From: Pseudarthrobacter psychrotolerans
GTDB lineage: Bacteria > Actinomycetota > Actinomycetes > Actinomycetales > Micrococcaceae
Length of the DNA stretch: 64,000 nt
Direction of reading: 5' to 3'
Assembly: GCF_009911795.1 (NCBI RefSeq)
Contig: NZ_CP047898.1
Span: forward strand, 2,108,001 to 2,172,000
Shown one piece after another: positions 1-8,559 of this stretch. The notes under the pieces are model-generated. The model did no database searches. It was not told the DNA's origin and saw only the letters and a list, made by a program, of their open reading frames with translations. The translations under genes were made by a program, and so were the position numbers. The number at the start of each line of letters is the position of its first letter. The first letter of the stretch is position 1.

Positions 1-2
1 TC

Positions 3-83
3 GTGACGGTCGGCGCCGTACGGTGCGCCCTCGACTACGTGGAAAAGAACACCCTGGACCTGGAGCTCGCCGTTCCGGCGTAG
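3..83 (+). CDS. C-terminal end of an unidentified protein (partial)
   Basis: An open frame enters from the left edge and ends at a TAG at 81-83, giving 26 residues that finish in LELAVPA. The reading frame is inferred only from the open stretch and its in-frame stop. The stop lies one base before the stop of the convergent antiporter gene, an arrangement usual for two real genes meeting tail to tail. The fragment is too short to assign a family. Confidence 0.45.
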   Translation: MTVGAVRCALDYVEKNTLDLELAVPA

Positions 84-84
84 G

Positions 85-1656
85 TTATTCCGGCATGATC
101 ATGGTCCGCAGGTCCAGCTGGCGCAACACCCGATCCGCCACTTCGGGGTCCATGTCGGGTTCATTGCGGGCCAGCACCACTTCCTGCCGTGCTGCATCCA
201 GGGCGATGGTCTGGACCGCGATGGCCAGGCCGCGGCCCCGGACCCGGAGATCAGCCACGCTCTCGTTCCGGAGGCTGCCGTCCAGGAGCTCTGCGTGCAG
301 GCGGCCCATCTTCTCCTTCACCAGTGCCACCTTTTCCGGCGGCAGGTCCTTCATCAGGTCGTGCTCCTTCAGCGCTGCCACGGCGGCGGCCTGGGCCCGC
401 TGGGCCAGGACGAGGGCGGCGTCGCGCTCTTCGGTCCCGTCGTTGGAGGCATTCAGGACACGCATAAGCCAGGGCAGCGTCAGCCCCGGCAGGACCAGCG
501 TGGCCAGGAGCACGGCGCAGGCGATCACCAGCAGGTAGTCGCGGGCCGGGAACGGAGTTCCATCGGCAAGGGTGAGCGGAAGCGCCAGGGCAAGAGCCAG
601 GGTGGCCAGCCCGCGCATGCCGCACCAGGTCAGGATCAGGACTTCCTTGGCGGATGTGGGCTGCAGGGCGTTCCGGCGCTTCCGGCCGCCCATCGCCAGG
701 ACTGCAAGCCACAGGAACCGCACCGCGAAGACCAGCACGCACACCACCGCCGCCACGCCCAGCATGCCCCAGATGTCCGAACCTTCGTCCCGGATGACGT
801 GCCGGATTTCCAGGCCCACCAGCCCGAAGGCCAGGGCCGTGACCAGCAGTTCCACCACATCCCAGAAGGCAGTCCGGGTGACCCGTTCTGCTGCGTCCTG
901 CGGCCGGGAATGGCGCTGCATCTCCAGGGCCGTAACCACCACGGCGATCACGCCGGAGGCGTGCACCTCCTCGGCCAGGATGTAGGCGGCGAACGGCACC
1001 ACGAGCGTCACCGCACTGCGGGCAACCATCGAGGCAACCAGCCGGGTGATGATGGCAGTCAGCCAGCCCATGGCTATGCCCGCCACCACGGCCACCGCAG
1101 CGCCGATGACAAACTTGAGGACGACGTCGGGCCCTATCCTGGTGCCTCCCACTGCGGCGGCCACCGCCGCCTGGAAGATGACGATGGCGGCGGCGTCGTT
1201 GAACAGGCCCTCGCTTTGCAGCACTGTGATGAGCCGGCGGGGCATATGGACCCGGCCCGCGACGGATTCCACGGCAACCGGATCCGGCGGTGCCACCATG
1301 GCCCCCAGTGCTATGGCAGCGGGAATGCCGATCCCCGGAATCATGAGCCAGGCAGCGCCCGCCACAACGGCCGTGGTGATGACCACCAGCGCGACCGCCA
1401 GCATGATCAGCGTCCGCCAGCGGACCCGGAAGACTGCCCACGAGCTGCGCTGGGCAGTAGCGAACAGCAACGGCGGCAGGAAGATGGGCAGGATCAGCTC
1501 GGGGGCGATGTCCAGGTCAGGGAATCCCGGAATGAACGTGAGACCTACTGCCAGGAGGAGCATCAGGACCGGATACGGCAGGCGCAGCCGGTCCCCCAGC
1601 CCGACAGCCACAACCGTGGCCAGCAGAAGTCCGATGATGAGTGCCAACTGATCCAT
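85..1656 (-). CDS. Na+/H+ antiporter, CPA1 (NhaP-type) family
   Basis: This 523-residue inner-membrane protein should exchange Na+ or K+ for protons and so help pH and salt homeostasis. About twelve hydrophobic segments cover residues 1-400. Residues 121-130 contain the APPDPVAV motif and residues 149-154 the EGLFND motif, which hold the ion-binding aspartates typical of CPA1 exchangers. The last 120 or so residues are hydrophilic and charged, as expected for the cytosolic regulatory tail. Length fits the bacterial a_CPA1 family. The start MDQLALIIG begins directly with the first membrane helix. It is transcribed alone and its 3' end abuts the convergent partial gene. The ion preferred cannot be read from the sequence. 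Confidence 0.9.
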   Translation of the reverse strand: MDQLALIIGLLLATVVAVGLGDRLRLPYPVLMLLLAVGLTFIPGFPDLDIAPELILPIFLPPLLFATAQRSSWAVFRVRWRTLIMLAVALVVITTAVVAGAAWLMIPGIGIPAAIALGAMVAPPDPVAVESVAGRVHMPRRLITVLQSEGLFNDAAAIVIFQAAVAAAVGGTRIGPDVVLKFVIGAAVAVVAGIAMGWLTAIITRLVASMVARSAVTLVVPFAAYILAEEVHASGVIAVVVTALEMQRHSRPQDAAERVTRTAFWDVVELLVTALAFGLVGLEIRHVIRDEGSDIWGMLGVAAVVCVLVFAVRFLWLAVLAMGGRKRRNALQPTSAKEVLILTWCGMRGLATLALALALPLTLADGTPFPARDYLLVIACAVLLATLVLPGLTLPWLMRVLNASNDGTEERDAALVLAQRAQAAAVAALKEHDLMKDLPPEKVALVKEKMGRLHAELLDGSLRNESVADLRVRGRGLAIAVQTIALDAARQEVVLARNEPDMDPEVADRVLRQLDLRTMIMPE

Positions 1657-1756
1657 GTGCCTGCTTCCCCAACGGGGCGGCCTGTCCCGCCGCCCGGCCG
1701 GAGGCGCCTGCCGCCTGTTTCAGCTTATCGGGCAGCACCCTGCGCCGGTCCCACAG

Positions 1757-2413
1757 CTACGGCCGCGGCTCCAGAGCGGCCGCGATAGGGAGTGTGCCGT
1801 CGCGGAATTCGATGGTCCGCCCCGCCGTTTCGGGCAGGTCCAGCACTGCGGCGGCCACACTGGCCGTGTTGCTGCGGGAGGTTGCCCCGCTGCCGTCCCG
1901 GCCGGGGTCCACTTCGATAAGCCCTGTCCCCGGCTGGTCCGTCAGCGCCCCCGGACCCAGGATGGTCCAGGCCAGTTCGGTGCCGCGCAGGTACTCATCC
2001 GCCGCTGCTTTGGCGTCCGCGTAGGCAAAGAAGCTGTGCTCCGCCGGGACGCCGTGGTCCGGCCCCGCGCCCAGATAGGACACCATGATGTACCGCCCGA
2101 CGCCGGCCTCCGCCGCCGCGTCCATCGACCGGATGGCCGCGTCCCGGTCCACCGCATACGTGCGTTCCGGACTTCCTCCCCCGGCCCCGGCCGACCAGAC
2201 CACGGCGTTGTGGCCCCTGAGAGCGTCGGCGATTGCCGCCGTCGTCGAATTCTCAACGTCCAGGACCGACGGCGTAGCTCCGGTTGCAGCGACGTCCACC
2301 GCATGGTCCGGGTTGCGGATGATCGACGTGACGCTGTGACCTTCGGTTGTAAGAAGCGCGGACAGGTGGAGGGCCACTTTGCCGTGGCCGCCGATGATAA
2401 CGATGCTGGTCAT
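1757..2413 (-). CDS. NAD(P)-binding atypical SDR (NmrA-like) oxidoreductase
   Basis: The 218-residue protein opens with MTSIVIIGGHGKVA, a glycine-rich Rossmann nucleotide-binding turn, and keeps a YIMVSYLGAG stretch resembling the active-site region of atypical short-chain dehydrogenases of the NAD(P)-binding NmrA/YwnB type. I chose the ATG at 2413 because the glycine motif should lie within the first dozen residues; a longer frame to 2473 only adds low-complexity sequence that overlaps the upstream gene. It lies 16 bases after the RibD-like reductase gene on the same strand, so the two are probably cotranscribed. The substrate is unknown. Confidence 0.85.
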   Translation of the reverse strand: MTSIVIIGGHGKVALHLSALLTTEGHSVTSIIRNPDHAVDVAATGATPSVLDVENSTTAAIADALRGHNAVVWSAGAGGGSPERTYAVDRDAAIRSMDAAAEAGVGRYIMVSYLGAGPDHGVPAEHSFFAYADAKAAADEYLRGTELAWTILGPGALTDQPGTGLIEVDPGRDGSGATSRSNTASVAAAVLDLPETAGRTIEFRDGTLPIAAALEPRP

Positions 2414-2429
2414 GCCCCCATTCTGCCCC

Positions 2430-2996
2430 TCATTCCCGGATGAGGTAGCGGAGGTAGACCACGCCGTTTCCAAAAATGCGCTCTTCGAGGAGTTCCAGCC
2501 GCAGGTTCAGGCCGTCCGGCAGGAAGCGCAGGCCACCTCCCACTGCCACCGGGTTGAGGAACACCCGGCATTCCTCCACCAGTCCGGCCTGGAGCGCGGC
2601 AGCGGCCAGGGTGGGGCCGCTGATGCTGATGTTTCCTTCGGCGGCGTTCTTCAGGTCCCGGACGGCGTCGGGAACAAAGGTCCGCTCGATCCTGGTCTTG
2701 GCCGTGGATACGGCGGTGAGAGTGGTGGAGTAGACAACCTTGTCTGCCCCTTGCCAGATCCGCGCGAAGTCCCGGATGTAGTCCGGCTGATCGGGGGTAT
2801 CCATGGTTTCCCACGCGGACATAACCTGGTAGATGCGGCGGCCGTAGAGGTAGGTGCCCACGTCGCGTTCGAGATCATTGACGAAGGTGTGCACTTCCTC
2901 GTCCGGCTCGCTCCAGCTGAAGCTGCCGTTGCGGTCCGCGACGTAACCGTCCAGGGACACGATGCCTGAGTATATGAGCTGGCCCATGCGCCCCAT
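2430..2996 (-). CDS. Dihydrofolate reductase-like (RibD C-terminal domain) protein
   Basis: A 188-residue cytosolic protein with the pattern of the RibD C-terminal/dihydrofolate-reductase-like fold: an N-terminal strand LIYSGIVSLDGYVAD, a TYLYGRRIYQVM segment, a central ISGPTLAAAAL segment and a C-terminal LNPVAVGGGLRFLP loop. Stand-alone members are common in Actinobacteria and are annotated as dihydrofolate reductase family, but their substrates are mostly untested; they are not the essential FolA. It precedes the SDR gene on the same strand. An alternative start, MGQLIYSG, lies three codons in. Confidence 0.85.
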   Translation of the reverse strand: MGRMGQLIYSGIVSLDGYVADRNGSFSWSEPDEEVHTFVNDLERDVGTYLYGRRIYQVMSAWETMDTPDQPDYIRDFARIWQGADKVVYSTTLTAVSTAKTRIERTFVPDAVRDLKNAAEGNISISGPTLAAAALQAGLVEECRVFLNPVAVGGGLRFLPDGLNLRLELLEERIFGNGVVYLRYLIRE

Positions 2997-3110
2997 TCTG
3001 CCTTCGGCGGCGGCGGATGGGTAGGCGGCACCGGCCGCGCGGCGCCTGCCCTTCGGTGAGGGGTTGGATCTCGGCGCTTCGCCCCGTCTTTAGCGTCGAG
3101 AGCTCACTCC

Positions 3111-3893
3111 TCATTTGATGGTGAACTGTTGCGCCATGGTCCAGAGGTTGGTGGTGGTCCAGTAGATCAGGACGCCGATCGGGAAGAGGACTCCGCCCAC
3201 GCCGAAGACGAGCGGCAGGATGTACAGGATCACCCTCTGCTGGCGCGCGAGGGGATTGTCTGCGGCCTCGTCCGGCACGGTCCTGGCAACGATGCGTCGT
3301 TGCGTGATGAACTGCGAGGCCGTCATGGCCAGGATCATCACGATAGTCAGTACCAGGACCGCCACTTGGTCGCCGCCACCGCCGTGCAGTACTGACGCTG
3401 ACAGCGGGGCGCCGAAAATGCTTGAGTCGTCGAACTGCACCGCCTGTTCGTGGGTCATCGCTCCGATGCCGCGGGCTTCCCTGGCTGCGGCCGGGATGCC
3501 GGAGAGGACCTGGAAGAGCGCGAAGAAGAACGGCACCTGGATGAGCATCGGCAGGCAGGCGGACAGCGGGTTGGTCCGGTGTTCCTTGTAGAGGGCCATC
3601 TGTTCCTGGGCCATGGCCTGCCGGGACAGCTGATCGGTCTTGCCCTTGTACTTGTCCTGCAGCTTCTTCAGGTCCGGCTGCAGGAGCCGCATCCGGCGCT
3701 GGGCGCTGACCTGCCGCAGGAACACCGGAATCAGCGCGGCGCGGATGATCAGCACGAGCCCGATGATGGACACAGTCCACGTCCAGCCGCTCGCCGCAGG
3801 CATGCCCGTGGTGCTCAGGACGTCGTGGATTCCGACCATGACGGCGGACACAAGCCACTTGAACGGACCCATGATTGTTCCGAAGAAGTCCAT
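3111..3893 (-). CDS. yidC: YidC/Oxa1-family membrane protein insertase
   Basis: The 260-residue protein inserts and folds inner-membrane proteins. The N-terminal MDFFGTIMGPFKWLVSAV leads into the Oxa1 core: a charged cytosolic hairpin around residues 65-100 rich in Gln, Lys and Arg, then the conserved PMLIQVPFFFALFQVLSG helix, and a final ILYILPLVFGVGGVLFPIGVLIYWTTTNLWT region. It is shorter than the main actinobacterial YidC of the rpmH-rnpA locus and stands alone beside tRNA genes, so it is probably a second paralogue. It may not be the housekeeping copy. No signal peptidase II site is visible at the N terminus. Confidence 0.93.
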   Translation of the reverse strand: MDFFGTIMGPFKWLVSAVMVGIHDVLSTTGMPAASGWTWTVSIIGLVLIIRAALIPVFLRQVSAQRRMRLLQPDLKKLQDKYKGKTDQLSRQAMAQEQMALYKEHRTNPLSACLPMLIQVPFFFALFQVLSGIPAAAREARGIGAMTHEQAVQFDDSSIFGAPLSASVLHGGGGDQVAVLVLTIVMILAMTASQFITQRRIVARTVPDEAADNPLARQQRVILYILPLVFGVGGVLFPIGVLIYWTTTNLWTMAQQFTIK

Positions 3894-3991
3894 CGCAATC
3901 CCCCATCGCCACGTGCAGCAAAGCTACGGCGAAAAGGAGGGCTTGTCACGGCCTCGCGCCGCGGTAGCCTCCCCGTTTTGCGCGGAAACAG

Positions 3992-4025
3992 AAAAGCCCC
4001 GGAATCTCGGGGATTCCGGGGGCTT
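3992..4025 (-). terminator. Intrinsic terminator of the tRNA-Met transcript
   Basis: A GC-rich inverted repeat, AGCCCCGGAATC paired with GATTCCGGGGGCT, has an A-run on the plus strand at 3992-3995, which reads as a U-run in the minus-strand RNA. It lies seven bases past the 3' end of tRNA-Met in the direction of transcription. Confidence 0.75.
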
Positions 4026-4031
4026 AGCCTG

Positions 4032-4105
4032 TAGCGGTGGGGAGGCTCGATCTCCCGACCTCACGATTATGAGTCGTGCGCTCTAACCAACTGAGCTACA
4101 CCGCC
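4032..4105 (-). tRNA. tRNA-Met (CAT), elongator
   Basis: The 74-nucleotide cloverleaf reads on the minus strand. The acceptor stem is GGCGGTG with CACCGCT and discriminator A, with a G-U first pair. The anticodon arm is CACGA, loop CTCATAA, then TCGTG, giving anticodon CAT. The T arm GGGAG/CTCCC encloses an ATCGAGC loop. No CCA is encoded. The anticodon stem lacks the three consecutive G-C pairs of initiator tRNA, so elongator methionine is preferred. Confidence 0.95.
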
Positions 4106-4167
4106 ACGAATGAGAAAAACCTGCGCCAAGCCGGTCAAAAACCGCCTTGACACAGGCCCTCATCCAG

Positions 4168-4239
4168 AGCCCCCCACCGGAATCGATCCGGTGACCTCGT
4201 TCTTACCAAGAACGCGCTCTACCACTGAGCTAGGGGGGC
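4168..4239 (-). tRNA. tRNA-Thr (GGT)
   Basis: The 72-nucleotide cloverleaf has a GCCCCCC/GGGGGGC acceptor stem with discriminator T. The anticodon arm CGTTC, loop TTGGTAA, GAACG gives anticodon GGT, and the T arm is ACCGG/CCGGT. It lies 62 bases upstream of tRNA-Met on the same strand, so both may be processed from one transcript ending at the terminator near 3992. Confidence 0.95.
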
Positions 4240-4420
4240 AACGAGTAAATACTCTACCGGAAGATTTGGCCACCAACAAATCGGCTCCAGAACGGTGTCA
4301 AAGGCGCCAAAAGTGCCGGAAATACGGGCTCTTTGAGGCCTGCGGACGGAGCGTGAACCGGTCCGGGGACGGATCCCGGAGCGGATGTGACCAAGCGAAC
4401 ATAAGCGGCAAAGTTAAAGC

Positions 4421-4451
4421 AGAACGGGCCGGCAGGAAGCCGGCCCGTTCT
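4421..4451 (-). terminator. Hairpin terminator downstream of the DEAD-box helicase
   Basis: A perfect 13-bp stem, AGAACGGGCCGGC with its complement, surrounds a five-base loop. It starts 24 bases past the helicase stop codon. The U-tract after it on the minus strand is weak (GCTTTAACTTT), so termination strength is uncertain. Confidence 0.65.
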
Positions 4452-4474
4452 CAGTTCACACTACGAAGCAGTGG

Positions 4475-6756
4475 TTACCACTTGTTGCGGGGCTTGAAGC
4501 CGCCTTCGGTGCGCGGCTTGCGTGCCGCGTCGGTGCCCACGGTGCGCTCGTTGCGGTCGCTGAAGGAGCGGCCGCCACGGTCAGCGGAGCTACGCTCGCC
4601 GTCGGTCTTGCGGAATTCCTTCTTGAACCCGCCGTTGCCCTTGAAGTTGCCGCCACGGTCTCCGCCGCCGGCGCCACCGCCGGAGTAACCACCACGGTCG
4701 CCACCGCCGGAGTAGCCGCCACGCTCGCCGCCACGGTTGCCCTGGTAGCCGCCACGCTCGCCGCCGCCACGGTTGCCCTGGTAGCCGCCACGCTCGCCGC
4801 CACGGTCGCTCGCTGGTGAACGGCCGTTGTCCAGCTCGAGGTGGATCAGCTCGCCGCCGATCCGGGTGCGGGACAGAGCCTTCAGCTGGTCGGCACTGAG
4901 GTCCGCCGGGAGCTCCACGAGGGAGTGGTCCGCACGGATGTCGATGCCGCCGATGTTGGCCGAGGAGATGCCGCCTTCGTTGGCAATGGCGCCAACGATG
5001 GAACCCGGCATAACGCGCTGGCGGCGTCCGACGGCGATCCGGTAGGTGGCGTTGCCCTCAGTGAGCGTGCGGGTGGGGCCACGTGAGCCGAAGCCGTCCT
5101 TGGAGCGCTCGCGCTTCTGGAAATCGGGAGCTGCAGCCAGTTCCTTGACCAGGAGCGGCTGTCCGCCCTGGGCCATTACGGCCAGCGCGGCAGCGATCTC
5201 CGAGGCCGGCACGTTGTGCTCTTCCTCGTAGGAGGAGATGAGGTCGCGGAACGCGGCAACGTCCTCGGACTCGAGGGTCTCCGTGATGCGCTCGGCGAAC
5301 TTGCCCAGGCGCAGCGTGTTGACGGTCTCGGCCGTGGGCAGGTGCATCTGCTCCACCGGCTGGCGGGTGGCCTTTTCGATGGAACGCAGCAGGTACTTCT
5401 CCCGCGGCGTCATGAACAGGATGGCGTCGCCGGAACGGCCTGCACGGCCGGTGCGGCCGATGCGGTGGACGTAGGACTCGGTGTCGTGCGGGATGTCATA
5501 GTTGACCACGTGGCTGATGCGCTCAACGTCAAGGCCACGGGCCGCGACGTCGGTGGCCACCAGGATATCGATGCGGCCTTCCTTCAGCGCCTCAACAGTG
5601 CGTTCGCGCTGCTGCTGCGGGATGTCGCCGTTGATGGCGGCAGCCTGGAAGCCGCGGGACTTCAGCTTGTCAGCCAGGTCCTCGGTAGCCATCTTGGTAC
5701 GCACGAAGGCGATAACCCCGTCGAACTCTTCAACCTCGAGGATGCGGGTCAGGGCGTCGAGCTTGTGCGGGCCCATAACCTGCAGGTACCGCTGGCGGGT
5801 GTTGGCGCCGGTGGTGGTCTTGGACTTGACCGAGATCTCGGCCGGGTTGTTCAGGTACTGCTTGGACATCCGGCGGATCTGGCTCGGCATGGTGGCCGAG
5901 AACAGTGCAACCTGGCGGTCCGACGGGGTCTGCTGGAAGATCTGCTCCACGTCTTCGGCGAAGCCCATGCGCAGCATTTCGTCAGCCTCGTCCAGCACCA
6001 GGTACTGGAGCTCGGACAGGTCCAGGGAACCCTTGGAGATGTGGTCGATCACACGGCCGGGAGTACCGACAACAACCTGGGCACCGCGGCGCAGGCCGGC
6101 GAGCTGGGGCCGTAGGCGGAGCCGCCGTAGACGGGGAGGACGGTGAAGTCATCAATGTGCTTGGCGTATGAGGTGAAGGCCTCGGCAACCTGGAGCGCGA
6201 GCTCGCGGGTCGGAGCCAGGACCAGGGCCTGGGTCTTGCGGGACGGGCCGTTGAGGTCGTGGAGTTCAGCCAGGCGGGACAGTGCCGGTACTGCGAATGC
6301 TGCAGTCTTACCGGTACCGGTCTGGGCGAGGCCCACAACGTCGCGGCCTTCGAGCAGCAGCGGGATGGTTGCTGCCTGGATGGGGGACGGCTTTTCGTAG
6401 CCGACATCCTGCAGGGCCGCGAGAACGCGGGCATCGATGCCGAGATCGGCGAACTTGACGCCCTCTTCTTCGGCTTCCTCAGCCTTGGCGGGTGCTTCTT
6501 CGGTCTTAGCTTCCTCAGCCTTGGCTACGGGAGCTTCTTCAACCTTGGCAGGCGCCTCGGTCGGAGCAGCAGGAGCCTCAGTCTCAGCGGCAGGCGCTTC
6601 TTCGACCTTGGCGGGGGCCTCTTCAGCGGGAGCGGCGGGGGCTTCAGCTTCGGTGGCGGCGGGCTCTGCTGCGGGGGCAACGGCCTCGGTGAATTCGACG
6701 GCGACGGTCTCGGCAGTTACTGCTTCGGCGGTGGCGTCATTTTGATTTTCGGGCAT
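4475..6756 (-). CDS. deaD: DEAD-box RNA helicase, DeaD/CsdA type (frameshifted as read)
   Basis: An ATP-dependent RNA helicase for ribosome assembly or cold-type RNA remodelling. The start at 6756 opens an Ala/Glu/Pro-rich tail of about 100 residues. The core follows with AQTGTGKT (motif I), PTRELALQ (Ia), DEAD (II), SAT (III), [11 protein letters not shown] (V) and [10 protein letters not shown] (VI). Next comes a DbpA-like RNA-binding domain (around [20 protein letters not shown]) and an RGG-rich tail. As written, the frame breaks near 6106-6109: after VYGGSAYGP the sequence runs GGCCCCAGCTC, and one extra C restores PQLAGLRR leading into GTPGRVIDH. The repaired product is about 760 residues. 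All motifs on both sides are intact, so a missing base in a C-run is likelier than a dead gene. Confidence 0.9.
4676..4812 (-). repeat. RGG-type coding repeats in the helicase C terminus
   Basis: Near-tandem units of about 30-33 bp encode repeated [13 protein letters not shown] and [10 protein letters not shown] blocks on the minus strand. Such Arg-Gly-rich tails bind RNA in many DEAD-box proteins. Copy number here may vary between strains through slippage. Confidence 0.8.
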
Positions 6757-6846
6757 AGGGAAATTTCCTCATCCATAGGGGGCCAGGCGGCACAACCCGA
6801 GGTGAGCGGAGCCGCAGTACGTGTGCCGTGGGTGCCGGGCATACAT

Positions 6847-6860
6847 TGACCGGCCGGTCA
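6847..6860. promoter_or_regulatory. Perfect palindrome TGACCGGCCGGTCA, candidate operator
   Basis: The 14-bp sequence is fully self-complementary and lies 91-104 bases upstream of the helicase start codon. Palindromes of this form resemble TetR-family operators. No regulator gene is adjacent, so the binding protein is unknown. Confidence 0.4.
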
Positions 6861-6973
6861 CTTAGAAGTCCGGCGCTTTCGCAATCCCGTGGCAGGACTT
6901 CACGCTGCATCTCTTGGCTGCTATCTCAGCAGTCTGTACAGCGTTTTCTTTAGCCGGCTCTCCCTATGAAAAT

Positions 6974-6994
6974 GCCCGCATCACATTAGCGGGC
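6974..6994 (-). terminator. Weak hairpin in the MOSC-helicase interval
   Basis: A 6-bp stem GCCCGC/GCGGGC with a nine-base loop is followed on the minus strand by ATTTTC. It could end transcripts from the MOSC gene about 170 bases upstream, or act as an attenuator in the helicase leader. The short stem keeps confidence low. Confidence 0.3.
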
Positions 6995-7165
6995 CCCAAC
7001 ACTTGCCAGTCCTGCCTCAAAAATTGGGCAGGAATAAGGGATTTCCGGAGTGGGGGATATTTCTAGTGTAGGGTACGGATCCGCTTTGCGGCTAATTGAA
7101 CGTGCGACGGCGGCGGTGAGCTTGCGCACATGGCCGTCGGCTTCCATACGGCTAAGGCCGTGACG

Positions 7166-7819
7166 CTACCGTCCCAGCCGCCGCAGCAGCGCCTCAAAGG
7201 TGTCGTGGTACTCGGACTGGAGGCGTATCTCACCGTCGGCGTCGGCATCCCGCAACGCTTCCATAGACTCAAGGTCAGGCTCGCTGAACCACTTTCCGAT
7301 GGTGATGCCGTGGGTCGGCACGAAAAGCCGGTGGATGTGGTCGCCGGCCTGGACGGTGCCGGTGCGGATCACGCGCAGGTAGGTACCAATCCGGCCCGCT
7401 TCCGTGAAGCGCTTGACCCATTGCTGTTCCCCCATCCGACGCTGGAAGGCGGCGCACGGGACGCGCGGCGAAGTGACTTCAACTTCGACGTCGAGCCCGA
7501 TCTTCCAGCGTTCCCCGATCACTGCCCCGGTGGTCTCGATGCCGGACACGCGAAGGTTTTCCCCGAAGATCCCGGGCGGGAGGTCGCGCTGAAGCTCCTT
7601 CGCCCAGTAGTCGGCATCATCCTGGGAGTAGGCGTAGATGGCCTGGTCCTCCCCGCCATGGTGGACCCGGCTCGCCTGGACGTCACCGTGGAGGCCGAGT
7701 TTGTGGACTTTAACGGGACCTTTCACCGGCCGCTTGTCGATGGCCGTGACCCCCACGTTCCCCTCATCGGCGAGGAGCTGGTGGACGCGGCAGATGGCCA
7801 GCACAGATGCGGTTTCCAT
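7166..7819 (-). CDS. MOSC domain-containing protein (YiiM-like)
   Basis: The 217-residue cytosolic protein belongs to the molybdenum-cofactor sulfurase C-terminal (MOSC) superfamily. Visible family features are GLHGDVQASRVHHGGEDQAIYAY around residues 42-64, FGENLRVSGI in the middle, and a VPCAAFQRRMG segment with the single conserved cysteine thought to carry sulfur or bind Mo-cofactor. Relatives such as YiiM act in detoxifying N-hydroxylated bases with molybdoenzymes; the substrate here is unknown. It has no N-terminal ferredoxin-binding domain. It is monocistronic on the minus strand. Confidence 0.88.
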   Translation of the reverse strand: METASVLAICRVHQLLADEGNVGVTAIDKRPVKGPVKVHKLGLHGDVQASRVHHGGEDQAIYAYSQDDADYWAKELQRDLPPGIFGENLRVSGIETTGAVIGERWKIGLDVEVEVTSPRVPCAAFQRRMGEQQWVKRFTEAGRIGTYLRVIRTGTVQAGDHIHRLFVPTHGITIGKWFSEPDLESMEALRDADADGEIRLQSEYHDTFEALLRRLGR

Positions 7820-7987
7820 GGCTCCAGTGTAGGTTCCCGGGCCCGCATTGGGACTGGGCGGCAGGGTGGGGACTTCTCCCCCGTATCCGCTCGCAGCCGG
7901 CCGGGGCAGCGGCTAGGCTGAACTCAGGATTGAGCTTCCGGCGCACAGCTGAGCCCATATTCAGCATGGACTACCAAGGGGGACGTC

Positions 7988-8557
7988 ATGGACCCGGAAA
8001 AGGACCAGGGCAACGGTCCGGACAAAGACCCGGCCAAGGACCAAGGCGCGCCGAAGCCGCCGCCCTGGAAGGTTCCCAAGCCGGAGCTGCGCCCTGAACT
8101 CCTGAATGAACCCCTTCCCACGGTTGATCCCTTCGCCCGGGACCGCGAGCGCCAGGCCCATGACGCCGCCGCCCGCAAGAAGCGTTCCCAGCGGCGCACT
8201 GTTGTGGTGGGGTTGGGGGTCACGGCCCTCCTCGCCGGCACAATCACCGCCGTCGTGGCCAGCAACCAGGACGAGGCCGACTACGCCCAGGTCTGCTTCA
8301 ACGACGAAACCGGCGAGCGGGTAGACGATACCCAGTGCAACAGCTCCGCCGGCCGCAGCGGCGCACTCTACGCGTGGTACTTCTACTCCCGCGGCGCCAG
8401 CGTTCCCGGGGTGGGCCAGAACCGGTCCTCGTACCCGAACTACACCAGCACCATCCCCAGCGGCGCCAAGGCTTCCACCGGGTACAGCACCAAGGGCGGA
8501 ACGGTCAGCAGGGGCGGCTTTGGCAGCAGCTCCAAAGGCGGAAGCACGGGGGGCTAG
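7988..8557 (+). CDS. Membrane-anchored Ser/Gly-rich protein, YgiB-like partner of the downstream ligase
   Basis: A 189-residue protein with a charged, proline-rich cytosolic N terminus, one membrane helix around residues 70-91 (VVVGLGVTALLAGTITAVV) and an outward tail. The tail has two cysteines and ends in a Ser/Gly-rich stretch (SRGGFGSSSKGGSTGG). In enterobacteria a DUF1190 protein (YgiB/YjfM) with a similar RGGFGS tail sits directly before a glutathionylspermidine-synthase-like gene (YgiC/YjfC). The same gene order is seen here, so I infer a functional pair, although sequence similarity is limited to the tail. The stop is two bases before the next GTG start, indicating tight coupling. Confidence 0.75.
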   Translation: MDPEKDQGNGPDKDPAKDQGAPKPPPWKVPKPELRPELLNEPLPTVDPFARDRERQAHDAAARKKRSQRRTVVVGLGVTALLAGTITAVVASNQDEADYAQVCFNDETGERVDDTQCNSSAGRSGALYAWYFYSRGASVPGVGQNRSSYPNYTSTIPSGAKASTGYSTKGGTVSRGGFGSSSKGGSTGG

Positions 8558-8559
8558 GC

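Larger units (their letters stand above)
6757..7165. other. 409-bp non-coding interval: helicase leader
   Basis: No credible gene is present. The stretch separates two minus-strand genes and should contain the helicase promoter and 5' leader. It is less GC-rich than its surroundings and holds a perfect 14-bp palindrome at 6847-6860 and a hairpin at 6974-6994. Long leaders on cold-inducible helicase genes are known elsewhere; regulation here is inference. Confidence 0.6.

Noticed and set aside
251..1441. Long minus-strand frame inside the antiporter gene
   Set aside because: It is a shadow of the antiporter in another frame, with Gly/Arg/His-rich low-complexity sequence common in high-GC DNA.
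295..1788. 497-codon plus-strand open frame opposite the antiporter
   Set aside because: Composition is Gln/His/Gly-rich without any family pattern; the antiporter on the other strand explains the region.
6090..6115. Programmed ribosomal frameshift in the helicase
   Set aside because: Several other genes in the window show the same missing-base pattern, and no stimulatory structure is evident, so sequence error is the simpler reading.
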